Origin: Penium margaritaceum
Lineage: Eukaryota > Streptophyta > Zygnematophyceae > Desmidiales > Peniaceae
NCBI GenBank assembly: GCA_023375785.1
Contig: SZWC01000509.1
Span: 62,001 to 126,000, forward strand
Length of the DNA: 64,000 nucleotides
Direction of reading: 5' to 3'
A program made the translations under genes and the position numbers. Each line of letters begins with the position of its first letter. The stretch's first letter is position 1. Positions 54,940 through 64,000 of the stretch are shown in pieces. The notes beneath the pieces are model-generated. The model saw nothing but the letters and a program-made list of their open reading frames with translations. It ran no database searches and was not told where the DNA came from.

Positions 54940-56091
54940 ATGTCCCCAACCCCCTTTTTCACAAGACTCTGTCCCAGAGTCTATCAACGCGGCAGGCGTC
55001 TGAAAGTTTTGTGAGGTCCAAGGCGGTTCTGGTTCGGGCATGGTCAGCAGTATATCTCCACATCCCCTCCCTCTCGCTGATACTTCTACGTGCATCTGCT
55101 GTCGATGAAGGGTCTGCATCCCTCAAACCGCGCCTCGATTGTAGGTTCTTCTACACCCATGAGCTGTTTACACGAGGAGCAGTGTGGTGCTTGCTCGTAT
55201 CTCCTGCAGCTCAAACACCGGTAGATCACCCTTCCTTCCTCGTTCCGCCCCACCTCTGCGGCACACGCCTCCTGAGTGAGCTGCCCTCAGTGCTCGCATC
55301 GGTAGATTGTTCCATTCAGCTGGCCCATGTAGCCGTCCCCACTTCAGAGGTGATGTACGTTGGGGAACTTCCATTTGTCCTTCCGCGGTTTGGCCTGGCA
55401 GTGACTACAGGTCCAGATTCCCTCTTTCCCTCGTCCTCCACACTGTAGGTGACACATCTTCCTGCACATTTTGCAGGCCTTGCTGAATCCCTCCAGGTCT
55501 GCTTCGCATCCTCTGCAGAGTGGCGACATGGTGACTTTGTCGAATACGAGTTAGCCGTTCTCTTCCATGAGTGCTTCTCTGACACACCCATGGCAGTGAC
55601 TTGTCGAGGGTGAGTTACCTGTGACCAAGCAAGCCTGGTGGGTGATCCTGCCGCGGTTGGTGCAGCATTCGCCTTCTCCCACGGTTTTGATGTAGGTGGG
55701 ACACTTCACGGTGGGCGGCACTTCCTCCAACGGACCTTGCTGCTCTTCGTCCTTCGACTCCATCTCCTCTCCTTCGTTCACTCGGGGCGGTCTCAAGACT
55801 ACGGGCTTCATCTCTATACCTTGGTGGCATTTCCCTCATACCTTGGGTCCGCTCCGTCCTCCCTCCTCGTCCCGCGGCCGTTCCAAGCACTTCTCACATA
55901 TTTTGTGGAGGCAAACCTTGCAGTCTATCACCATCACACCCCAGTTGTGCCCGCATTGGGCACATGTCTTGTTCTCCCTCTCCTTTTGTGCGTGGTCCCC
56001 TTCCGCCGGCCGATCCTCCTCCAGCCACCATTTCATGGTGGCTCCAGAGACCGTACGCGGGCCTCGCCGCGCTCCTGCCTGCTCCTCCTCC

Positions 56092-56126
<35 letters not shown>

Positions 56127-56365
56127 TGGATCCCATCGTCCACGCGCCTGCCCTCCTCCCGAGCCTGGACTTGCTCCCCGTCCTCCTTATCCTTCTTCTC
56201 CGCTTCCTCCTCCTTGGCCTGGTTTACGCACCTCAAGCAGGTGCGGTTCAGTCCGATGCAGCTTTTCGTGCTCCCATGATGTGTCGGATTGCCACAGATG
56301 CAGCACACGACCTTGAGGAGTGGCTCCGCAGGGAGATTTTCCCCACACCACACACAAGGGTCCAT
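54940..56365 (-). pseudogene. Element 3: Cys-rich ORF with PHD-type and related zinc clusters
   Basis: Series of Cys/His clusters joined by acidic linkers and one Lys/Arg/Glu-rich stretch: CVWCGENLPAEPLL...CLRCV (56033-56365), CAQCGHNWG...CKVCLHKICEKC (55836-56036), KCPTYIKTVGEGECC (55551-55811) and LCRGCEADLEG...CKMCRKMCHLQC (55344-55529). The order matches 30498-31890 in element 2. The Arg/Lys-rich stretch between clusters could be a nuclear localisation signal. Confidence 0.7.
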
Positions 56366-56656
56366 CTATGTGGACAGTTCGCGGGGGATCATGGATGTGC
56401 TCCTCCGCAGAGTGGTGGCGGATGCTATCGGGGTCTACACTCCGGTGGCCGTCCGTCGCTCTTGTTTCTCTCGCTGCTCCAGTTGCAAGTCCCCTCGTCC
56501 TTTTACTCGCCATCGCTGCTCCGCCTGCACCTCACCCGCAGACACCTCCTGCACGTCGGAGCCCTCCTTTGGCTCAGCTGCCCAGGGCTCCTGGCTCCAC
56601 TCGTGCTCCTGCTCCGACACCTGTGTCTCGCACTTCTCCAACACCTCCTCCGCTTT

Positions 56657-57202
56657 CTAGCCTCTTGACCGCTTGCGTTCCGCGAGCGGGGGAAGTGCTC
56701 CGCCTGTTACAGGGATGTGTGTCTGCCAGTCCAGAGGTACAAGCACGAATTCGTTGGCAGGGTAGCTGCGGTTGCTAAACCCATCCGGCCCCTCCAGCCA
56801 GATGTGTCCAACGTCCACGCTGGCCATGCAATACACCTCCCGTGCCTCCCCAGCTTCATGCCCCGCGCCTGGGAAGGGATGGAGGAAAACCAGGTTCCCC
56901 TCCTTGATCGGCCGGTGGTTGAGCCGTCGGTTGGCAGCATCGCATCCACACCATGCCAAGATGGATGCCCGCAGCCTTGCCTCCGCTCTTACCCCGCTCA
57001 TCCTCCGACAGCACTCCTGGAACCATTCTTGCACCTCCCTATCCTTAGTGGCTTCCCGTTCCTCCTCCGTCTGTCCATCCTTCTCCTTCTCTGGTTCCAG
57101 GGGTAGCCGCAATGGCTTCTGTGGCATGCCCTGGGCCACGCGTAGAGGTTGCCCGAAGAGGAGGAGATGCGGAGAGAATGAGGTTACATGACTGCGTGTC
57201 AT
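56657..57202 (-). CDS. Element 3: integrase C-terminal region
   Basis: 181 open codons. SFSPHLLLFGQPLRVAQG helix, acidic linker, then EGNLVFLHPFPGAGHEAGEA and DVGHIWLEGPDGFSNRSYPA, the GPY/SH3-like module seen at 32095-32787. Confidence 0.7.
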   Translation of the reverse strand: MTRSHVTSFSPHLLLFGQPLRVAQGMPQKPLRLPLEPEKEKDGQTEEEREATKDREVQEWFQECCRRMSGVRAEARLRASILAWCGCDAANRRLNHRPIKEGNLVFLHPFPGAGHEAGEAREVYCMASVDVGHIWLEGPDGFSNRSYPANEFVLVPLDWQTHIPVTGGALPPLAERKRSRG

Positions 57203-57316
57203 GTTGATGAAGTGCGCTGTCTTCTTTAGGGTCTCCCCTTAGTTGTTGCTCTCCGCCATCACCAGCGCCCACTCCAGGATGTCGTGTACCCTCTCCACCT
57301 GACCCTGGGACTCAGG

Positions 57317-57953
57317 TCAGTACAGCCCGGAGTGCACATGCTGTGCGCCCCACTCCGCGAGCTCCTCACGGAAGGCCCACATAAACTCGGTGCCATTATC
57401 ACTATGCACCACGTTGCACCCACCAAACCAGTAGAAAATCTCCTCCTCGATAAAACGTACAGCTTGGGTTGAGGACTTGTCGGGGACTGCGCGGACCCAT
57501 AGGTCCTTCGTGAAATGGTCCACTACGCCAAACCAGTACCTATTTCCTTGTGCGCGGTGACCCCATGGGCCCATGGAAGTCGATGATAACCCGCTCCAGG
57601 GGTTCACCGATGGGGGACGGCTGCAAAAGCGTCATGTCCCGTGGTGTGATTTTCCGGCTCCGCTCACAGGGTACACATTGCTACACCACCTCTTTGACCA
57701 ATGCTGCAAGATTCGGCACGTGCAGGATGGGGGTCAGGCGGTCCTTGAGTGCCTGGATGCTGGAGTGGTGGTGGCAGTGGTATGCCTTAAGCATGGCCTT
57801 CTGTAAGGTGGGCGGGGGTACCCACAGGACCCCCGGAATAACCTTCCAGAGGCGGCTACCCTCCCATACATAGTGTTTGCAAAGGCGGGCGAGATCATCT
57901 TCCTTTCGCTTGTCAAAATCCACTCCAAGCCTTGTCTCTAGGGCCTTGTACAC
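57317..57953 (-). pseudogene. Element 3: integrase core
   Basis: KDDLARLCKHYVWEGSRLW and HCHHHSSIQALKDRL (zinc-binding region), GVVDHFTKDLWVRAVPDKSS and VVHSDNGTEFMWAF (two catalytic Asp motifs, the second in the canonical SDNGTEF form). Confidence 0.82.
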
Positions 57954-58249
57954 CTTCCGTGCTTCTGCCTTCTGCTACTCCCTGGTGTTGGCGCGGAGGA
58001 GGATGTGGGCCGCCTGCCAAATCCACCACTCCTGTGTCTCCATCGGTCCCTTCATTCTTCCCGCTTTCTCTTTGTTTCTGGCTCCTTCCCTAGCAGCCCC
58101 TGCACCCTCCTCTTATCCTGCTCCACCTTCATCACCTGCAGTCGCCGTCGGATCTCCTCGTCGTAGACAGGGAGTTCCCTGTCCAAGCTATCTGGTGCTG
58201 GGAAGAGCCGGAGGATCCCCACCGCGCACAACTCCCCTTCGTCCCACTA

Positions 58250-59700
58250 GTCCCGCAGGCGTGTCTCTGGAGGTCCAAGATGTCGTCTCCCCCGCCCGTC
58301 GTGGATTTCAATCACCTTCGTTTCCTGTTGCCGCCGTGCCGGCCCCTCACAGATTCGTAGCAGTCCTTTCCCCTTCACAATGGACCGCTCCTCGTTGTCT
58401 TCTTGTGGCGACTCGCAGAGTTCCGAGAGCACCACCGCGCCTGTCTTTCTCTTGGTTGTTGCTCCTACAGTGGCCTCCTTTGGGACCTGTTCGCGCGGAG
58501 CCGCTACGCCGGCTCCCTCTCGAATGGGCTGAAGCTGAGCTGGGACCATGTGGGCTGGCATTGGGACTTTGCGGAACACCGCGAGGAGTAGTTCTGCCGC
58601 ATGGGCGGCTTCCTGCTGGGCCAAAGCCAGCTATCTTGGGTCAATGCTCGGGAGGGTATCTTTGAGCAAGGGGCATTGCTTGCTGAGCTTGGCGGAGGGC
58701 TCTTGAGCGGTGCTCTCATCCGCCGCTCGCTTTCCTTGATCCCGTTGGCGAGATGTCGGAGTTTTCTCTGCGCATGGGGCCTAGCCACCTAGGGACGGCT
58801 CCCTGTGTGGAGTGGCCATGCGGCTAACAGAAGCGTCGTGGGACGAGTAGCCTGTTTGCTGGCGGCAGGGGATGCCACAGCCTTGGCCGCTGCCACCGCT
58901 GCTGCCTGGAGCCTGGCCTTCCTATCGAGTGAGGCCTCCGACATCATAGCTCGCGGTGCATCCCTCCAGATCTCTTTTCCTGCAACTGCTATCCCCGTCA
59001 TGGTATTGCCTCACGCCACCTTTCTTGCCTTCTGTCCCTTCGTGCCTACCCGTCTAACGGCTTCTCTGGCCACCGCCGCCTTTGTTGCCTCCGTTGGTAC
59101 CCGTTCTTCTGCCGTTCTTTTCTTCATGGCACGTCTAGCTGTTTCCATTGCTGCTCCTGATGCCGCTTGTCCGACAGCTGCCTTCTCTTCCGTTGCCTCT
59201 TGTTCCGTCGCTTCCCTTCGTTTTGCCTGCACTTCTTGTTCTGCTGCCGCTGCTGCTTCCGCTGCTTCTGCTTCTGCTGCCGCTCATTCAGCTGCTGCCT
59301 TTTCTTCTGCAGCCACCACCGCTACTGCCGCTCGTTTGGCCTTGGCCTGTCTTCCGCTGCTGCTGCTTCCGCTGCCGCTCATTCAGCTGCTGCCTTCTCT
59401 TCTGCAAGTGTTGCTTCTGCAGCTGCGTTATCTGGCGCCTCTCTACTTCTTGCTTTCGTTTCCTGTTCCGCAGTCTCTTCCGCCGCTGCTAGCTCTGTTG
59501 CCATGCATTCTGCCACCACAAGTGCTTCTTTCCTCTGCTCCTCCTCCTCTTGTTGCCACAGATCTTGTAGTCTATTCCGCATTTGTGTGAGCTTGGGCGA
59601 TTCCCGGATGTACTCCTGGGCCTCCTCCGCTTTAGCAAAATTGCGGTTCTTCTCCTCTCTGCACACCTCCGCGACTTCCCTGGCCCAATGTGGCACCGTC
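58250..59700 (-). pseudogene. Element 3: Ala/Glu-rich coiled-coil region
   Basis: Counterpart of the 481-residue ORF of element 2. EVCREEKNRNFAKAEEAQEY and MRNRLQDLWQQEEEEQRKEA match it at the N-terminal side, and an Ala/Glu/Arg heptad-rich stretch follows. Broken here. Confidence 0.6.
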
Positions 59701-60117
59701 TCCCCTCTCAGTGATTGGCCTGCTTGTCAAAGCATCGTCCATAGTTCATCCGCCACCGCAGCTCCAATCCGGTGGCGTGCTACACCCTCAAGGGTCAGGC
59801 ACCTGCATTTTTTGATGGCCGTTTACCAGCCGTCGCATTGTCCTTCCGCCGCGATGATGCGTGTGAGTTCCTGGGACATGTATTGTGTTCCCCATCTGGC
59901 GGCAGTGGCTCAAAGCAGGTAACCCTACCTCCACAAATTTGTCACGAATCTCCAGTGCGACGCCTCTGCCGTTCCTGCTGGCATCTGGTGGATGTGATAG
60001 ATGGTGAGGGCCCGGGCTCGTTCCTAGAGGAGATGCACATACTACCGCGTAGGTTCACTTCTGGTCCCAGCGCACATGGAGCCACCACTAGCGGGCGGCG
60101 CTCAATGAGAGATCTGG

Positions 60118-60585
60118 CTAGTCTATGTCGAGGAATTCCGCCACACCTGCCATCTCGCGTGCTTGTTCCGGATGGAGGTTTAAGACGTCGCTAAGCGCCG
60201 CGATGAGACGCTCTACGCCTACCCATTCCAGCAGCTGTTCTTGTTGCCCATGCTGCCCGAGGGCCATGGCACCCTTGGCCGCGCCCTTCAAGACAACCTG
60301 CCAAGCTCGATCAAAGAACGATTCCGCCAGGTCTGTGCGGATTACCTCTAGGAGCTCGGTCTGTAGGTGCAGTATGACGCTACTAACCACGTCCAGCAGT
60401 CGAGTAGCCCTGGGTTGATCTCCGCTGTCACCATAGCTCTCCCCTTCCAGCTGGGTCCGTGCACCTTCCATCACCCTTCCTGCACTGAGCAGAGAGTGTG
60501 CTGAGCCCTGGGCTAGGCTGCCTCTCGAGGCCGGTGGGGAATAGGAGTGCGCGGTGGGTGCGGAAGGGCCAGGTGGCGGTGACAC
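60118..60585 (-). CDS. Element 3: helical domain
   Basis: 155 open codons with GDSGDQPRATRLLDVVSSVI, LQTELLEVIRTDLAESFFDR, VVLKGAAKGAMALG and LHPEQAREMAGVAEFLDID. Shared with element 2 (35530-36340). Function unknown; a structural role is only inferred. Confidence 0.55.
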   Translation of the reverse strand: MSPPPGPSAPTAHSYSPPASRGSLAQGSAHSLLSAGRVMEGARTQLEGESYGDSGDQPRATRLLDVVSSVILHLQTELLEVIRTDLAESFFDRAWQVVLKGAAKGAMALGQHGQQEQLLEWVGVERLIAALSDVLNLHPEQAREMAGVAEFLDID

Positions 60586-61079
60586 GCCAGCCGGTGCCCT
60601 CGACGCAATTACTGCTGTTGGGGGTGCAGCCCCTAATGACTCCGCGCCTGCCGGAATTTATCCTTGTGTTGGAGTCATGGAGGGAGCAGGTCGTGGCGAG
60701 GCTGCAGCTACTATTGTAGGGGATGTTGACCTGTGTGTCGCGGAATGTCTTGCGCTGACAGCAGGTGCCGCGGCCTGGCCCGTGGAGTTTCTTCACAGGT
60801 GTGGTCTCGTTGTCCCCCGCCCCCTTGTTGAAGGCGCGGTCTCCGCACTAGAAGGGCGAGCCATTTGGGAGGCTGCTCCGCGGTTGTAATCTGAGCTTCG
60901 TGTGATGCGTCGGGTGTGTCAAGTACCGGTGTCGGTTGGTGCAGTAACCATGGGAGGACAGAGTGAGAGTGGAAGAGGCAAAGTAAAAAACGGGATGAAA
61001 GATCGGACGCCGGAAGCTGAAATGAGACTAAGAACGCCGGCGCCCAGCAATATATCGGCTTTGCACGGCGCGAGCCAGT

Positions 61080-61420
61080 CTGCCGCCATGAGTCGTATGT
61101 CCGCACGTCGCAGACCTATACTGTGTACAGTGCATGAACGTTTGCCACTTGCATGGGGAGGGCCACGATCTGGCTGATGGGTGCATCGATGGCGCCAGTG
61201 GAGATGAAGAAGCGGAGCCGGGTGGGTTCAAGAAGATGGGGGATGTTCAAGGTACTGACCATGCACAGTACGATTGTGGTGTGTGTGGCACCAGTATCCA
61301 CGATGGCCACGAATTTACGGCCGCACACCCATACATAACACCATGCCACGTGGATCTCAGCATGCGCGGCTGGTCCAGGAATCATGGGAGCGGGAGCCCA
61401 AGTGCGCAGTTCTGGAGCAG
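61080..61420 (-). pseudogene. Element 3: second retropepsin-like domain
   Basis: CYVWVCGRKFVAIVDTGATH with an intact DTG triad, then a LRFFISTGAIDAPISQIVAL-type beta-rich stretch. It is in one open frame with the end of RNase H (61116-62108), which supports a single RNase H-linker-protease polyprotein. Confidence 0.82.
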
Positions 61421-61989
61421 CGGCTGTCCGAACGTGGGAGTGAGCCGTGAGGATTTCGTGGGCAAGCATGCGTACCCCCGGATCGCAGTCGAGGGTACAA
61501 GAGATGCGGATACCGAAGGAAGAGAGGGAGGAGTTGAGGGAGGAGAAGAGGTTCTGGAGACGGTCCACGGATGTAGGGGAGTGGAGTAGAAAGTCAACCA
61601 ATGGAAGAGGGTGGCGGTCTTCAAGGAGATGGGAGGCAGAGGGGGTAGTCAGTGTGGATGGTGGGTGGACCACGGGTGGAGCAGTAGGGGGCACACGATG
61701 GGGTCGCGGAAGCATAGAGCGTGGGGGGAGGTGCGCGGCAATCTCCTCGAGGGTCCAGCCGTGGATCGTGGGGTTATAGCGGCGGGCAAGCTGGAGGCCA
61801 TCACTGGGAAGGGCAAGAAGGGTTTCTGCGGAGTCCGAGTTTTCGGAGGATTCCAGTTTGGACAGCAGCTGATGCGCGATATTCTGCTCATCGTTCGTGA
61901 ATTCGTGGACAACACCTTCCCAATGGGGCTCGGTGTTAGCAGGTGGTGGTGCGGGTAGCTCCTTGGCGTGCTTCTCTTGCCGGTCCGCG

Positions 61990-62420
61990 GGGTTTGGCCA
62001 TGCTTTGCGGGGAAGGCGACTGAGGGCGTCTGCGTTGCGGTTGGCGAGGGCGGGCTGATACTTGATCTTCATGTTGTAGCCCTGTAGGAGAAGGGCCCAC
62101 TTGGCCAAGAAACCCTCGTGGTTCTAAGTGGTGAGAAGCCACTGGAGCGCCTGGTGGTCAATGAAGACGGTGAAGGGCTTACAATTCTTGATGTAATCAA
62201 GGAAGTGCTGGAGAGCCCAAAGTACGGCCAGGAACTCGCCCTTCACCGGTGGGTACTTTCGCTCACCGTCCGTGAGCGCTCGGCTCGCGTAGGCGATCAC
62301 CCGTTGGACGGCCTCTTGGACCGTTTGCGACAGTACCGTGCCAAGTCCATCCCGTGACCAGTCAGTGGTGATGGAGAAGGGGAGGTTGAAGTCGGGGAAC
62401 TCCAACATGGGCTGTAACCA
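61990..62420 (-). pseudogene. Element 3: RNase H
   Basis: FSITTDWSRDGLGTVLSQ (first Asp), IAYASRALTDGERKYPPVKG and EFLAVLWALQHF (Glu), VFIDHQALQWLLTT (Asp), ending KIKYQPALANRNADALSRLP. Confidence 0.88.
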
Positions 62421-63165
62421 GCCGGTGTTTGATCTGCGCCCATGCCGCTGCACACTTAGCTGTCCAATCATAGGGCACGTCTTGGTGGGTAAGTTGCTGT
62501 AAGGGGCGGATAATGCGGGCGTGGTCGCGGAAAAACGTACTTTAGAATGAGACAAGTCCGAGGAAGATTTTGATTTGCATCGCAATGGTAGGCTGGCGCC
62601 ACTCCTGGACCGTTGCGATCTTTTTGGGTCTGTCTTGTTGTCATTTGCGCAATCCCACGAATTCCATCTCTGCTGTGCCGATGGAGCATTTTGTGGCTTT
62701 CAGCTTGAGATTAGCAGCACAAAGAGCGGACAAGATGGCAGTGAGAGATGTGAAGAGTTCCACAAACCTATGGGCAGCCACCGTGATGCCGTCAATGTAG
62801 CAGCTCACATTGGGGATGCCGTGGAGTATGGAGTCCATCACGCATTGGAAGGTCACGCTGGCGTTGCGGAGGCTAAAGGGCATGCAAGTGAAGGCATAGA
62901 GTCCCTCTGGCGTCACAAAGGCGGTCTTGGCAATGGATTCTAGATTCATGGGGACAGCATGGAAGGCTGCCTTGATATCGAGCTTCGCAAACCATCCGTG
63001 CCCTTGCTGGCGTTCTTGGATGTCAACAATCAGCGGCATGGGATATGCGTCTTCTTCAGTGACTCGGCTGAGGTCTCGGAAGTCGATACAGAACCGCTTG
63101 GATCCATCGGGTTTGCCGACAATAACCAAGTTGGCGCGCCGTGGGCTTACAATGGGGACGATCAC
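62420..63165 (-). pseudogene. Element 3: reverse transcriptase
   Basis: NLVIVGKPDGSKRFCIDFR, EDAYPMPLIVDIQE, FAKLDIKAAFHAVPM, YAFTCMPFSLRNASVTFQ. The catalytic box reads SCYIDGITVAA, differing from YIDDI in element 2. 174 codons are open. Confidence 0.9.
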
Positions 63166-63599
63166 CCCTTGTGCTTTGAACTCTGCGAGGCCTTTGGTGA
63201 TGATCCGCTCCTAGTCAGGAAGTATGGGACGGACTTTCTGCTTGGTGGGGACAGCTATCCTATTCGAGATGATGTGGAAAGCATCCACTATCCCAAGGTC
63301 GGTCGTTGAGCAAGCAAAGATGTAAGAGAAAAAGTCAAGAAAGTCGCAGAAGTCTTGTTTTGTGCTTGGGATAGACGGGGGTGTAGGATGTGGTCCTAGC
63401 GAGGGGGGCGACAGTTGGGTGAAACTCCTCTTCGTCTTACAGGAAGAGCCCTTTGCCGGATATTTGCTCTCCCCGCTACCACAACCAGAGGAGATTGCTT
63501 CGCACGCCTGGCTCTGCCGGATCCACGGTAAGTTCACACCATTCCGCGACTGGAATTTGCTCCGCGTCAAGTGTGTCTTCGGTGGGGACCGGGTCGTGC

Positions 63600-64000
63600 T
63601 GGGAACCGATATGGGAGTCTTCTTATGCAGCATCTGAGAGGGAGAAGGGCTCACCGCCACTGACGGGTACCGCCTCCCAGTCCCCGACTGTGATGAGGGC
63701 GTCTTCCTTGGTGCCTGTTGCGGATGTGAGTTGCATGACGCCAAGAGAGAACAGGAGATTGACCTTTCGCGGAACAAGTTTGTCTTTGCCCAGAAGAATG
63801 TCGTAAGTCCGGGCCTTTGTGACCTGTACGTCCACTAGTTTGTGGAGGGACCCCACTTGCAAGGGGAGCCCCTGCACTTCTCCATCCTCGTAGTCCATTC
63901 CACCCGCCGCGTTGCTAAACAGTTGGCGTGTGGGAAGGATGCGGTCCGCCCATCTGACCACAAAGAGGACGCGGAGTATGACCGTAGTGTGGGTTGCTCC
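63600..64000 (-). pseudogene. Element 3: retropepsin domain 1, cut by the window edge
   Basis: ARTYDILLGKDKLVPRKVNL and LFSLGVMQLTSATGTKEDAL correspond to the C-terminal part of protease 1 in element 2. The DTG triad lies at or beyond the window edge. Confidence 0.65.

Larger units (their letters stand above)
53709..64000 (-). mobile_element. Ty3/gypsy-like element ('element 3'), relative of element 2, cut by the window edge
   Basis: Minus-strand order: protease 1 (63600-64000), RT (62420-63165), RNase H (61990-62420), second protease-like domain (61080-61420), helical domain (60118-60585), coiled coil (58250-59700), integrase core (57317-57953), integrase C-terminus (56657-57202), Cys-rich PHD ORF (54940-56365), 3' LTR (53709-54936). 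Gag and the 5' LTR lie beyond 64000. Its LTR is more diverged from those of element 2 than they are from each other, so it is a separate insertion. Well over a dozen interruptions. Confidence 0.85.

Noticed and set aside
55638-56668. Plus-strand ORFs of 150-234 residues in element 3
   Set aside because: Antisense of the Cys-rich PHD ORF and its Glu-rich linkers; the Ser/Pro/Leu composition is that of reverse-read acidic codons.

Overview
The window is a dense block of dead and nested transposable elements with no convincing host gene. It looks like part of a repeat-rich streptophyte (green-plant lineage) nuclear genome. The evidence is a BED-finger hAT transposase, Ty1/copia and Ty3/gypsy elements of plant type, a chromodomain chromovirus, and LTRs followed by primer-binding sites resembling TGGTATCAGAGCC (plant initiator-Met tRNA). 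A charophyte alga such as Chara would fit, but that is a low-confidence inference. There is one assembly gap (2478-2645).

Layout. 1-1344 (-): 5' half of a hAT transposase with one in-frame stop. 1345-2477: non-coding DNA rich in long hairpins. 2779-3012 (+): LINE reverse-transcriptase scrap. 3013-4010 (+): copia pol scrap holding a 64-bp perfect palindrome. 4555-12490 (+): decayed Ty3/gypsy-like element ('element 1'). 12515-14762: 87-bp minisatellite. 14763-17594 (+): 3' half and 3' LTR of a chromovirus. 18125-18639: scattered 15-bp hairpin motifs. 19645-20616 (-): tandem-repeat ORF beside a primer-binding site. 22310-23255 (+): copia scrap. 23256-23660 (-): copia-type scrap. 23661-27426: LTR-flanked element without recognisable pol. 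27585-29241 (-): copia integrase-region remnant, repeated at 50985-53708. 29242-50011 (-): a very large Ty3/gypsy element ('element 2', about 15 kb without its insert), interrupted in gag by a near-complete copia element (41735-47412). 50012-50984 (-): a truncated sister copy sharing the LTR at 48761-50011. 53709-64000 (-): 'element 3', a relative of element 2 that runs off the window.

The most interesting content is the shared plan of elements 1-3. Aspartic protease, reverse transcriptase and RNase H are followed by a second retropepsin-like domain, a helical/coiled-coil module and then integrase. In elements 2 and 3 a cysteine-rich ORF with tandem C4HC3 (PHD-type) fingers sits between integrase and the 3' LTR. 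I know of no described Ty3/gypsy lineage with this whole set. The PHD array lies where chromoviruses carry a chromodomain, so a chromatin-targeting role is a reasonable inference, not shown here.

All LTR elements are treated as fossils: extents and parts are given, not individual lesions. Identities and homologies were judged by eye.
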